Assembly: GCA_038524795.1 (NCBI GenBank)
Contig: JBCBIJ010000001.1
Location: forward strand, 248,001 to 312,000
Length of the DNA: 64,000 bases
Source: CALBPI01 sp038524795
Lineage (GTDB): Bacteria; Pseudomonadota; Gammaproteobacteria; Steroidobacterales; Woeseiaceae
Reading direction: 5' to 3'
The notes under the pieces were generated by a model. That model ran no database searches, was not told the origin of the DNA, and saw only the letters and a program-made list of their open reading frames with translations. Of this stretch, positions 9,417 through 17,686 are shown piece by piece; within the stretch, counting starts at the first letter, position 1; every line of letters starts with the position of its first letter. The position numbers and the translations under genes are program-made.

Positions 9417-9445
9417 CCGGCCGGCGACTTCGGGTCGCCGGCCGG
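9417..9445 (+). terminator. 12-bp GC hairpin after the TSP3 serine hydrolase gene (no U tract)
   Basis: Arms at 9417-9428 and 9434-9445 pair perfectly over 12 bp around the loop TTCGG. It begins 7 bp after the TGA at 9408-9410. No T run follows, so it is either a non-canonical terminator or an mRNA 3'-end stabiliser. Its position argues that the small downstream ORF starts after it, at 9472. Confidence 0.55.
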
Positions 9446-9471
9446 ATATCTCCAATGACGAGCTGTTCCTG

Positions 9472-9699
9472 ATGGGCACGACAGAGAGTGAACAGGAGCT
9501 GCGCGCCCTGAAGCGTGCGCGCACACTACTCGAGCTTTGTGATTCGGCCATCACACTCGAACCCGAGCTACGCGAGTGGTTTCTGAGCCGCGCCTGCGGT
9601 GACGACCACGAGCTGCGCAACGACGTGCGCGCGTTACTCGAAGCCATCGACGAGTCCTGCGGCTTTCTCTCGACGCTGCGACCCCGAGGCAAACCTTAG
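9472..9699 (+). CDS. small orphan protein resembling the N-terminal segment of the adjacent Ser/Thr kinase
   Basis: A 75-residue ORF from ATG 9472, chosen because it avoids the hairpin; an in-frame ATG at 9397 would give 100 residues. LLELCDSAITLEPELREWF followed by SRACGDDHELRNDVRALLEA aligns with the first 60 residues of the convergent kinase (LEICDRALDAPESARAALID then EACGDDAELKAAVNSVLGA). Such segments precede the catalytic domain in many kinases of this type. Here it stands alone, without any kinase domain, and shares the TTAG stop tetranucleotide with the kinase gene on the other strand. It could be a truncated kinase relic or a small protein competing with the kinase N-terminus. The similarity is seen in the sequence; the role is inference. 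Confidence 0.6.
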   Translation: MGTTESEQELRALKRARTLLELCDSAITLEPELREWFLSRACGDDHELRNDVRALLEAIDESCGFLSTLRPRGKP

Positions 9700-12221
9700 T
9701 CGCAGTTGATCAGCAACTCGCGCACGTAGTCCGGTTGCCCGGCATCAAATTCCGAGACCCCGAAGCGCGACTCGATGTCCGTCCAGACATCGAGCGTGCG
9801 TCGGTACCAGGCGCAGGCTTGCTGCGGCTCACCCGCGTAGTGGTAGATATCACCCGTCATGTGGTGCGACACCGCCAGCGAGCGCTGCGCACCGGGTGTA
9901 TCGGGCTCGGCCCGCGCCTGCGAGGTGAACCAGTCATCGACCTCGAGCATCAGCGCTATCGCAGGTTCGCTGTCGCCCATACGCACCAACGCCATTGCGC
10001 GCGACCCCTTGAGAATGGCGAGCCGCCGTGCCGTTGACGTATCGGCCGGGTCCCGGGCCACGGCAACGCTTACGATATCGATGGCGACGGCGTAGTCCTC
10101 CGCCGCACGCTCAGGCTGCTCCGTATCGATATAGGTGTTGCCGCGTGACCAGCGCGCGACACCGAGTGCCGCCGAGATCACGCTGTCGTCACCGCCAGCC
10201 TGCAATGCCTGCTCGTAACGTCCGATGGACCTGCCGTAGGCGTCGAGCGCGCCGTCGTAGTCCTCCTGGAAATAGTGCGCCTCACCGAGCAGCTGCAGCG
10301 CGTCGCCTTCGGTTTTCAAGATCGCGGGCGTGTCGCCCCACCGCTCACGCGCCACAACCGACTGTTCCAGCAAAGCAGTGACGGCCTGCTCCGTACCCGC
10401 GTAGTCCTGTTGCCACTTGTAGATCTCGGCATCGCGTTCGCCGGCAAGCAGGCGCGACTCGGCCAGCGCGAGACTGTCTGCACCTCGCGTGGCGGCCGTA
10501 TCGAAAGCGGCGAACGCATCAGACAGAAAACCGCGCGCCGCCTCAGGATCGTTGTCGACAGTGATCAGGCTCGCCCCGCGATCCGAGAGCAACTGACCTT
10601 TGACCAGCCACACCGTCGCATCCGCGTCGGGCGAAGCAGCCAGCGACTCGACGATGTCAGCTGCACGTGCCCAGGCCTCGAGCGCGCGCTCGCGGTCCGC
10701 GACACCATCGACAGCCTGGCGATTGAGGATGGCATACAGCCGCGCGTAACCGCGCGCCGCGTCGAGCCGTACCGCCGGGTCGGCGCTCTCATCGGCCAGC
10801 GACTCAAGGTACTGTTGTGCCGTGTTCGCAAGGCGTTGGCGCGCCGTGGTTGTCCCCGGCACGCGCTCAAGGTCATCGAACACATCAAACATCATGGTTC
10901 GAGCGATCTCTCGAACCTGGTTGAACTGTCGCGCGGCATCGCGGCGCGCAGACTCCGCATTGAGGTAGGACCAACCAGTAGCGGCAAGCCCCACGGTCAA
11001 TGACAGGAACAGCGCCAGGGAGAAACCGACAGCGACCTTGTGCCGCGAGACGAAACGCCGCGCGCGGTAGGACAGCGACGAGGCTCGCGCTTCAACAGGC
11101 TGGCCCTCGAGAAGTCGACCGAGGTCAGCACTGAACGCGGAGACCGACGGATAGCGATCGTCAGGCCGCTGCGCGAGCGCCTTCATGAGGACATTGTCGA
11201 GATCACCAGCCAGTGTGCGCCGCAGCCGCTCGGGTGTCGTCGCCCTCGCTTGCGCGATCGCATCGAGCTTCGCCCGGGCGTCATCGAGTCCAAGCCGGCG
11301 ACTGGGCAACGGGATGGCGAGCCGCGCCACGGTTTCGGCCATGCGTCCCTGGCTCGTGCGCTCCACCTGGTAAGGCCTGACCCCGACCAGCACCTGATAG
11401 GCGAGCACGCCCAGCGAGTAGACATCGCTCACCGTGGTCACGGCATCGTCAAGCAGCTGCTCGGGACTCGCGTAGTCGGGCGTCATGGCGGGCGTACCGA
11501 ACAGCGTCGTGTTGCCGTCGCCGGGATCGTCCTCGGCGCGCAAAAGCCGCGCGATACCAAAATCGAGAAGCTTCGGTATCCCGTCGTCGGTCACGATGAC
11601 GTTCGACGGTTTGATGTCACGGTGCACCACGAGATTCTGGTGCGCAGCGTGCACCGCGAGCGCCACTTTCTGCAGCATCTCAATACGCCCCCGCAGATCG
11701 ACGCGCGCCGCGTCGAGTGCTGCGTCTATGGGCTGCCCATCGATGTACTCCATAACGAGGTAGGGCACACCATCATCGGTACCGCCACCGATGAGGCCCG
11801 CAATGTAGGGATGGTTAAGGCCCGCGAGAATTTGACGCTCCGCATTGAAGCGCTCGAGCAACGTTTTTGAGAGGAAGCGGGTACGCACGACTTTGACGGC
11901 GACGCGCTGGGTGAACTCATCCGTCTCGCGCTCGCCAAGGTACACCGCACCCATACCGCCTTCGCCCAGCAACTCGACAAGCCGGCAACCGCCAAGGGTC
12001 CGCCCGACGAGCTGTTCAGCCGTGAAGCTGTCGACCACCGTGTCACCGAACGCGGCATCCGCCGACGTGATGGCGCCAAGCACAGAGTTGACGGCAGCCT
12101 TAAGTTCCGCATCGTCGCCGCAGGCTTCGTCGATGAGTGCGGCGCGGGCCGACTCGGGCGCATCGAGCGCGCGGTCGCAGATTTCGAGCGCGTCGCGGGT
12201 GCGACGACTATCCGTTGTCAC
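9696..12221 (-). CDS. membrane-anchored Ser/Thr protein kinase with C-terminal TPR-like region
   Basis: An 841-residue protein. Residues 1-70 form an N-terminal helical segment (EACGDDAEL). The Hanks-type kinase domain spans about 78-345: GEGGMGAVYLG (glycine loop), VAVKVVRT (Lys), VVHRDIKPSNVIV (catalytic loop), LLDFGIARLL and a PDYASPEQLL activation segment, so it looks active. A membrane segment lies near 398-417 (VGFSLALFLSLTVGLAATG), followed by about 400 extracytoplasmic residues of helical TPR-like repeats (for example ALQLLGEAHYFQEDYDGALD). Its start overlaps the sigma-factor gene by 14 bp, so kinase and sigma factor are coupled, as in many sigma/kinase pairs where the kinase activates the partner sigma factor. 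The signal it senses is unknown. Confidence 0.93.
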   Translation of the reverse strand: MTTDSRRTRDALEICDRALDAPESARAALIDEACGDDAELKAAVNSVLGAITSADAAFGDTVVDSFTAEQLVGRTLGGCRLVELLGEGGMGAVYLGERETDEFTQRVAVKVVRTRFLSKTLLERFNAERQILAGLNHPYIAGLIGGGTDDGVPYLVMEYIDGQPIDAALDAARVDLRGRIEMLQKVALAVHAAHQNLVVHRDIKPSNVIVTDDGIPKLLDFGIARLLRAEDDPGDGNTTLFGTPAMTPDYASPEQLLDDAVTTVSDVYSLGVLAYQVLVGVRPYQVERTSQGRMAETVARLAIPLPSRRLGLDDARAKLDAIAQARATTPERLRRTLAGDLDNVLMKALAQRPDDRYPSVSAFSADLGRLLEGQPVEARASSLSYRARRFVSRHKVAVGFSLALFLSLTVGLAATGWSYLNAESARRDAARQFNQVREIARTMMFDVFDDLERVPGTTTARQRLANTAQQYLESLADESADPAVRLDAARGYARLYAILNRQAVDGVADRERALEAWARAADIVESLAASPDADATVWLVKGQLLSDRGASLITVDNDPEAARGFLSDAFAAFDTAATRGADSLALAESRLLAGERDAEIYKWQQDYAGTEQAVTALLEQSVVARERWGDTPAILKTEGDALQLLGEAHYFQEDYDGALDAYGRSIGRYEQALQAGGDDSVISAALGVARWSRGNTYIDTEQPERAAEDYAVAIDIVSVAVARDPADTSTARRLAILKGSRAMALVRMGDSEPAIALMLEVDDWFTSQARAEPDTPGAQRSLAVSHHMTGDIYHYAGEPQQACAWYRRTLDVWTDIESRFGVSEFDAGQPDYVRELLINCD

Positions 12222-12771
12222 TGCCGCCCGCCTGCATTTGTTGGTAGAGCCAGCCGCGCGCCACGCGCCAACTGCGCTTCACGGCCGTCGCCGAGGTATC
12301 CAGTACCTCAGCCGTCTCCTCGATCGTCAGGCCACCAAAGAACCGCAACTCAACAAGCAACGCGCGGTCGGGGTCGGCCTCAGCAAGCCGCTCCAGCGCC
12401 TCGTTAAGCGCCAGGATCTCCGTCGCCTGGTCGGGGGCACCGTCGACGCCCGCCAACGTGACCTGAATGCCGCCGTCGCGTTTGCGGGCGTTGCGCCGCC
12501 GTGCCGCATCGACAAGGTACTCGCGCATCACGCGCGCAGCCATGGCCAGAAAGTGGGAGCGACCCTGCCATTCGATGCGATCGATGCCGATGAGCCGCAT
12601 GTAGGCTTCGTGAACCAAAGCCGTGGGCTGCAAGTCGACGTTGGCCCGCTCGTCCGCGAGATAGCGCCGCGCGATGCCGCCGAGCTCACCGTAGATGCGC
12701 TCGATAATGGCTTCACGCGCTGCGGCGTCGCCACTGTTCCAGCGCTGGAGCAGCTCGGTGACTTCGGACAC
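12208..12771 (-). CDS. ECF-like RNA polymerase sigma factor (Sig-70_X6 type)
   Basis: From GTG 12771 the product is 187 residues, the usual size of the TIGR02999 group. Region 2 contains LQPTALVHEAYMRLIG and GRSHFLAMAARVMREYLVDA; region 4 contains DPDRALLVELRFFGGLTIEE followed by the helix-turn-helix TAEVLDTSATAVKRSWRVAR. The open frame extends upstream to 12939, but GTG 12771 has a GGGAGAG Shine-Dalgarno at good spacing and fits family length. A TATACT (complement of 12811-12816) could be the -10 of its promoter. This group normally has no anti-sigma factor and is found beside Ser/Thr kinases; the downstream overlapping kinase is therefore its likely controller. Targets are not identified. 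Confidence 0.93.
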   Translation of the reverse strand: MSEVTELLQRWNSGDAAAREAIIERIYGELGGIARRYLADERANVDLQPTALVHEAYMRLIGIDRIEWQGRSHFLAMAARVMREYLVDAARRRNARKRDGGIQVTLAGVDGAPDQATEILALNEALERLAEADPDRALLVELRFFGGLTIEETAEVLDTSATAVKRSWRVARGWLYQQMQAGGSDNG

Positions 12772-12904
12772 GGACTCTCCCGTTGTTATGAGTTCTTGTC
12801 GGGCCCACCCAGTATAGCCGAGGGTCGTTGTGCCGCATCCAGACTCAGCGATTGCGCGAATTGCGTTGCAGATCAACGCAGCCCTCCGATGGCATACTGC
12901 ACCC

Positions 12905-13603
12905 ATGAGCGACGACTCGAAGCACAAGCCTAGCCACAAAGCCGTCTCGGTCCGCCCCGGCGACCTCGACAGCCAGGGTGAGCTCGTGTGTCGTCACTAC
13001 GACCACGCGGCAGTCGCCCTGCCTGAAACCTACGCGCACGGCAACGGTACGGTCGGCTTCCTGCAGGACTGGTACGCCAGCATGCCGCGCGGCGTCGTGG
13101 TCAAGCAGCAGCGTCAGGTTCTGGCGGAGTTCTTCACTTCGATGCTCGTGCTCTCGGCAGAATTCAAATACAAGCCCGCCGTTGGCGCCGTGAACTACCT
13201 CTACTACGTCGATGGCACCTGGTCGCTCTCGCTGATCGCACCCGAGCAGTGGTCCGAAGCACGCCGCGAAGGGTTCGCGGGCACCTGCGTACTGCAGCGT
13301 GACCGCACCTGGACAATCACGCCCTCGGAGCAACTGACGAAGAACACCGACGTCGCGGACGCCGTGGCTCGGTTCTACGACGGCTTCCGAGCGGCCATGG
13401 ACACCGATGGCACGCTCGAAGATGTGCTGCCTTTCTACGCGGGCAAGCTGTCTTACTACCGTCGCCTCAACGCCAACGCGCTGAGCCGCTCGCTGCGCGC
13501 GACGGTCACCATCGGTGGCCAGCGCGCCATCACGAACCGCGAGTGGTTGCTCACGCTGCCGCGCTCAGGTCGTCGACTGCTCGCGGCCGGCGACGCGGCG
13601 TGA
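12905..13603 (+). CDS. DUF2452-family protein
   Basis: A 232-residue soluble protein from ATG 12905; an upstream in-frame ATG at 12830 would add a non-conserved tail. The core VGAVNYLYYVDGTWSLSLI followed by APEQWSEARREGFAGTCVLQ and RDRTWTITPSE matches the YYLY / SIISPKEW / DLSW pattern I associate with DUF2452 (the family of human C1orf50). The C-terminal quarter (LEDVLPFYAGKLSYYRRLNA) is strongly polar and looks conserved. No enzymatic motif is evident. The following lipoprotein gene overlaps its stop as GTGA, so the two are coupled. Function unknown. Confidence 0.75.
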   Translation: MSDDSKHKPSHKAVSVRPGDLDSQGELVCRHYDHAAVALPETYAHGNGTVGFLQDWYASMPRGVVVKQQRQVLAEFFTSMLVLSAEFKYKPAVGAVNYLYYVDGTWSLSLIAPEQWSEARREGFAGTCVLQRDRTWTITPSEQLTKNTDVADAVARFYDGFRAAMDTDGTLEDVLPFYAGKLSYYRRLNANALSRSLRATVTIGGQRAITNREWLLTLPRSGRRLLAAGDAA

Positions 13604-14823
13604 TCGCGAGACTCGCGGCCTGCGGTATTGCCGCTGCGGTCGCGCTGCTTACGGCCTGCCAGCCGGGCGGCAACACACCCAGCATCAGCGACCCGCCCGC
13701 CGCTGTTGGCAGTGGCATGCCGCATCTGGCACCAGGGCCCGACGGCATTGCCGTGCTGAGCTGGCTTGAACCTGACGGCGACGGTCACAGGCTTCGTTTT
13801 GCGACGCTAGCCGGTGACGAATGGCGCGACGCGGCAACCGTCGCACGTGGCGCAGACTGGTTCGTGAACTGGGCCGACTTTCCGTCCGTCGAACCCATCG
13901 CCGGCAGTCGCTGGGCGGCCCACTGGCTCGTCAAACGCCCCGGCGGCAGTTACGCCTACGATGTGGCCATCGCCCTGTCGGACGACAGCGGCGCGAGCTG
14001 GTCGCCGGCGCTCACGCCGCACACGGACGGCACCGCGACAGAGCACGGCTTTGTGAGCCTTTACCCCGATGGCGACGCCGTTGGCGCGCTCTGGCTCGAC
14101 GGTCGCGAGATGACAGGGCACGGCGGGCACGACGATCACAGCGAAGGCGCCATGACCTTGCGTAGCGTGCGAATCGATAAAAACGACGCACTCGATGACG
14201 GTAGCGTCGTAGACGCACGCGTCTGCGACTGCTGTCAAACCGATGTTGCCGTCAGTGACGCGGGCCCCGTTGCCGTCTACCGAAATCGTACGGACGACGA
14301 AGTGCGCGACACCTACATTGCGCGCCGTGTCGACGGACAGTGGCGCTCAGGCGTGGCTGTCGCCAACGACAACTGGACCATCGATGGTTGCCCGGTAAAT
14401 GGTCCGGCTGTTGCCACGCGCGGCAATGCGGTCGCCGTCGCCTGGTACACCGAGGCCGACGACCGCCCCCGCGTGCAGGTGGCCTTGTCGCAGGATGGCG
14501 GCGCGTCGTTTGCGGCGCCCGTCATCATGGACGCCAATGACCCCGTCGGGCGTGTTGATGTGGCGTGGCTCGGGGATGGCAGCGCCGTGACAAGCTGGAT
14601 CGCACGGGGCGAGGGTGGCGTCGGCACCGTGATGGCGCGGGCACTACAGCCGGACGGCGCGCTGGCCGATGCGCACGCTGTCGCGGGAACAGACGTGGCA
14701 CGCCGGTCGGGGTTCCCGCAAATGCTCCCCTACAACCAAGGCCTGTTGTTTGCGTGGACCGATCTTGCCGGCGACACGCAGCGGGTCCGAGCCACCTGGG
14801 TCGACGCCGACAGGCTGCGCTAG
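13600..14823 (+). CDS. BNR/sialidase-like propeller lipoprotein
   Basis: From GTG 13600 the product has 407 residues and a lipobox LLTACQ (Cys about residue 20). The mature protein is made of beta-propeller-like blades with Asp-box motifs such as SDDSGASWSPAL and SQDGGASFAAPV, typical of BNR/sialidase folds. A distinctive VCDCCQTD Cys cluster and a His-rich HGGHDDHSEG loop (about residues 170-180) could bind metal. The sialidase arginine triad cannot be assigned with certainty, so sialidase activity is not claimed. GTG overlaps the TGA of the DUF2452 gene. Its stop shares CTAG with the convergent SGNH-like gene. It is likely attached to the outer membrane facing the periplasm or exterior. Confidence 0.75.
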   Translation: MIARLAACGIAAAVALLTACQPGGNTPSISDPPAAVGSGMPHLAPGPDGIAVLSWLEPDGDGHRLRFATLAGDEWRDAATVARGADWFVNWADFPSVEPIAGSRWAAHWLVKRPGGSYAYDVAIALSDDSGASWSPALTPHTDGTATEHGFVSLYPDGDAVGALWLDGREMTGHGGHDDHSEGAMTLRSVRIDKNDALDDGSVVDARVCDCCQTDVAVSDAGPVAVYRNRTDDEVRDTYIARRVDGQWRSGVAVANDNWTIDGCPVNGPAVATRGNAVAVAWYTEADDRPRVQVALSQDGGASFAAPVIMDANDPVGRVDVAWLGDGSAVTSWIARGEGGVGTVMARALQPDGALADAHAVAGTDVARRSGFPQMLPYNQGLLFAWTDLAGDTQRVRATWVDADRLR

Positions 14824-16034
14824 CGCAACACCTCGGCGTATTCGGAGACGAGGAACTCCGTGAACGCGACGGCACCTTCGTAACGGTTGAGGTGGGTCGT
14901 GTCGCTGAACATGTCGTTGCTGACGCCTTCGACCACCTGGAAGTCACGCACAGGTAGCCCCGTCGCCTGACTGATCCGCGCCACGGCTGCAGCCTGCCGC
15001 TCGAGCGCCTCCGGCGGGTTCTTAATCCAGTCCGTGTTCTTGGGCAGCATCACCACCTCGACGTGGTCGGACACTTCCTTGAAGTTCTCGACGATTCGGA
15101 TAAACGCTTCGACCAATTCGTCATCGAAGTTGAGTGCCTCGATGTCCGCCGTGCGAATCCGCGACTGGCGGTCCGCCTCCATGCGCGTGTCTTGCGCGAT
15201 CAGATCGTAGTACTCGTCGAACATCTCGAGCGTCTTCTCGGAGCGCTCCGTCTTGATCGTCCCGCCACCGCGCCACGGGTAGTACCAATCTGACCCGTCG
15301 TAATCCGGGTAGTCCTCGTCGAAGACCTCATTCAGGTATTCGCCGATCTCGCCTAGACGCGCTTGGTCCTCGTCGCTCATCTGTGGCCGCTGGCGGTTGT
15401 CAGGCGGCTGGAACGGCTCGGCCCACATAAAGGTTGTGATCATCTCGGCCGAGATGCCATCACGCAGGTAACGGATGAGACCCATGCGAATGCCACTGGT
15501 CGGGTCGTCCACCGTTTTCTGCCAGAGCTCCTTATCGCTCGCGAGCATGGCGATGTAGGACTCTTCGAGCGCCGTAGCGCCATTGCGCCGCGTCACAGTA
15601 GTCTGGAACGGGTTGAACTCGATCACGACGAGCTTGAGGCGACGGTCGCGTGCCTTGAGCTCGTCGACCACACGCCGCGACAGGTAGTCCTGGAACAAGG
15701 GGTTCAGGCCGCCAAAGCCAAAGTTGAACGAGGTGACGTCGATATCCTGTTCGGCCAGCGCAGCATCGAACTCGCGGGGTGAGAATCCGGCGCGAACCAT
15801 CGAAGACCCGAACACCATGACGAGATCCTTGGGTTCTTCGGCGATCTGCGGCAGCGCCCGCTGCGCCTGCATCACGCGCCCGAGCAGCGACTCCGAGCCA
15901 ACGCCGACAACCACGGCAAACAGACGGACGCCCCCGAGCGCGAGGCCCATACCGATGAGCACCGTGAACAGGACCCGCGCGAAGGCGGCGCGGCCGCTGC
16001 CGGGCTGCTCAGAACTGGAAGTAGATGAACTCAT
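14820..16034 (-). CDS. SGNH/AlgX-AlgJ-like partner of the MBOAT O-acyltransferase
   Basis: A 404-residue protein with one N-terminal membrane helix (about residues 20-45) and a periplasmic domain. FGSSMVRAGFSP carries the nucleophile Ser in a GSS context, FNFGFGGLNPLFQ the block with Gly/Asn, and DTTHLNRYEGAVAFTEFL the DxxH pair, so the catalytic triad of an SGNH hydrolase/acyltransferase is present. Such proteins receive acyl groups exported by a membrane-bound O-acyltransferase and move them onto a polysaccharide or glycolipid. It overlaps the end of the MBOAT gene by 26 bp, which supports a two-component acyl transfer system. The acceptor molecule is unknown; no polysaccharide synthesis genes are nearby. 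Confidence 0.8.
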   Translation of the reverse strand: MSSSTSSSEQPGSGRAAFARVLFTVLIGMGLALGGVRLFAVVVGVGSESLLGRVMQAQRALPQIAEEPKDLVMVFGSSMVRAGFSPREFDAALAEQDIDVTSFNFGFGGLNPLFQDYLSRRVVDELKARDRRLKLVVIEFNPFQTTVTRRNGATALEESYIAMLASDKELWQKTVDDPTSGIRMGLIRYLRDGISAEMITTFMWAEPFQPPDNRQRPQMSDEDQARLGEIGEYLNEVFDEDYPDYDGSDWYYPWRGGGTIKTERSEKTLEMFDEYYDLIAQDTRMEADRQSRIRTADIEALNFDDELVEAFIRIVENFKEVSDHVEVVMLPKNTDWIKNPPEALERQAAAVARISQATGLPVRDFQVVEGVSNDMFSDTTHLNRYEGAVAFTEFLVSEYAEVLR

Positions 16035-17415
16035 TGCTCGGTTCCCCGATCATCAGGCACAGGCCCTGGATCAGCACCAGGACAGGCCAGAACAACCACC
16101 ACATCTGCTCGAAGCGTTCGCCTTTGGCGATAACGAACCAGTCAAGCAGGTGCAGGAAGACCACGGTCAGTGCCGTGGCGATGAAGATGCGCATGGCAAC
16201 AGGCCCGGCCTCGGGCAAGCCACCGAAGGTGTGCATGTTGGCGACGATATCCAACGCCGAGCCGATGTCGTGCGCGCGGAACAACACCCAGCCTATGAGC
16301 ACGAGATAGAACGTGATGGCCCAGGTGATGACACGCATCAGCTTCGACTGGGACTTCACGAACGCGCCAAAGGCACTCAGCCCCGACAGGAAGTGCGTCC
16401 CCATGATAATCAACGCATGGAAAGCGCCCCAGGCGACAAAGGTCCAGGCGGCGCCGTGCCAAAGCCCGCCCAGCAGCATCGTGATCGTGACATTTCGGTA
16501 GCGCTGGTTGCGCCCGCCCAGCGAGATGTAGAGGTAATCGCGCAACCAGGTCGACAGCGAGATGTGCCAACGCCGCCAGAAGTCGACGGGCGAAACTGCA
16601 AAATATGGCAACCGGAAGTTGGGCGGAATCTTGAAACCGATGAGCAATGCCAGCCCGATGGCCATGTCCGTGTAGCCCGCAAAGTCACCGTAGATCTGGC
16701 CTGCGAAGGCCAGCACACCCGTCCATGCCTCGAGCAGACTCACGGGGCCGCCCGCTTCGAACAGCACACCGGCCGGAATCGCCAGCAAGTCGGCGGCGGT
16801 CTTTTTCACGAGCCCTGAGGTGATCAGCAGGAAACCGTGCCGTGCGTCAATCCAGTTTGGGACGGGCAGCGTGTGGAACTGCGGCAGAATCTGGCGCGCG
16901 CGCAAAATCGGGCCCGCGACAAGTTGCGGGAAAAACGCGAGTGCCGTTGTGAAGTAGATGAGCCCGCGCTTGGGCTGCATGTCGCCACGGTACACGTCGA
17001 TCGTGTAGCTCAGGCTCTGGAAGGTGTAGAACGAAATGCCGACGGGCAACACCCAGGAGAGCGTCGGCAGCCCCGCCTCGACGCCGAATACGCTCAGGAA
17101 ATCCGAGACAGACATCAGCACGAAGTCTGCGTACTTAAAGAGGCCCAGGATGCCCAGGTTGATGCACACCGACAGCGTCAGGAACAGACGTTTTCGTTGC
17201 TGTGTCTGCGCGTTGCCGATGGCGATCGCCAGGTAGTAGTCGACGATCGAGCTGCCGACCAACAACGGGATGAAACGCCAGTTCCAGGCCCCGTAGAACA
17301 CGAGGCTTGCCGTGAGCAGGAAAGCGACGCGCGGCAGCTTGCGGACAAACACGAGCCCGTAAAAGAACAGGAACGCGACGAAAAACAGAAAGAAGATCGG
17401 TGTATTAAATAGCAC
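16009..17415 (-). CDS. MBOAT family O-acyltransferase (AlgI/DltB-like)
   Basis: About 468 residues from GTG 17415, giving the family-typical start MLFNTPIFFLFF; the open frame continues up to 17472, but that extension is hydrophilic and unlike the family. It is a multi-spanning inner membrane protein with the MBOAT hallmarks: VLPVGISFYTFQSLSYTIDVY, FFPQLVAGPILRA, DFWRRWHISLSTWLRDYLYI and the active-site His in LLGGLWHGAAWTFVAWGAFH. It would carry acyl (often acetyl) groups across the inner membrane to the SGNH-like partner encoded directly downstream. The pair resembles AlgI with AlgJ/AlgX, but the alginate genes are not here, so the substrate is open. Confidence 0.92.
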   Translation of the reverse strand: MLFNTPIFFLFFVAFLFFYGLVFVRKLPRVAFLLTASLVFYGAWNWRFIPLLVGSSIVDYYLAIAIGNAQTQQRKRLFLTLSVCINLGILGLFKYADFVLMSVSDFLSVFGVEAGLPTLSWVLPVGISFYTFQSLSYTIDVYRGDMQPKRGLIYFTTALAFFPQLVAGPILRARQILPQFHTLPVPNWIDARHGFLLITSGLVKKTAADLLAIPAGVLFEAGGPVSLLEAWTGVLAFAGQIYGDFAGYTDMAIGLALLIGFKIPPNFRLPYFAVSPVDFWRRWHISLSTWLRDYLYISLGGRNQRYRNVTITMLLGGLWHGAAWTFVAWGAFHALIIMGTHFLSGLSAFGAFVKSQSKLMRVITWAITFYLVLIGWVLFRAHDIGSALDIVANMHTFGGLPEAGPVAMRIFIATALTVVFLHLLDWFVIAKGERFEQMWWLFWPVLVLIQGLCLMIGEPSNEFIYFQF

Positions 17416-17686
17416 CTGGCCGCGTCCCCCACGGGTCTTGTTGTTCTGATTGACCCCGGGCGCTGTGCGCACACGACATCGTCATCATTTTAGATGCGGC
17501 AACCCGGTAAAGGGTTGCGTCCCCCGGAGTCTTGTACAGCGGGCCGGGGCGAAATGGCAATGTCGCCGGCGATACAAGGCCAGCGTGAATGGAAGTGCTT
17601 CGGCTGCTTTGGTGTCGCCAAGGCCGCGTTTCTCATGACATCGCGGCGCGAAGCGGGTCGCGGATGCTGGGGCGAAAGGGCTGTTG
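17416..17686. other. non-coding, hairpin-rich intergenic element
   Basis: No convincing gene lies in these 271 bp; ORFs in both directions have odd compositions and no family features. It contains a 7-bp hairpin at 17499-17518 (arms GCAACCC and GGGTTGC around GGTAAA) and a larger imperfect stem at 17531-17578 bounded by CTTGTA and TACAAG with inner GCCGG..CGA pairing. It may be a REP-like palindromic element or a structured leader of the MBOAT transcript. Confidence 0.45.

Noticed and set aside
12772..12939. N-terminal extension of the sigma factor
   Set aside because: The extra residues are not conserved in the family, and GTG 12771 has a good ribosome-binding site.
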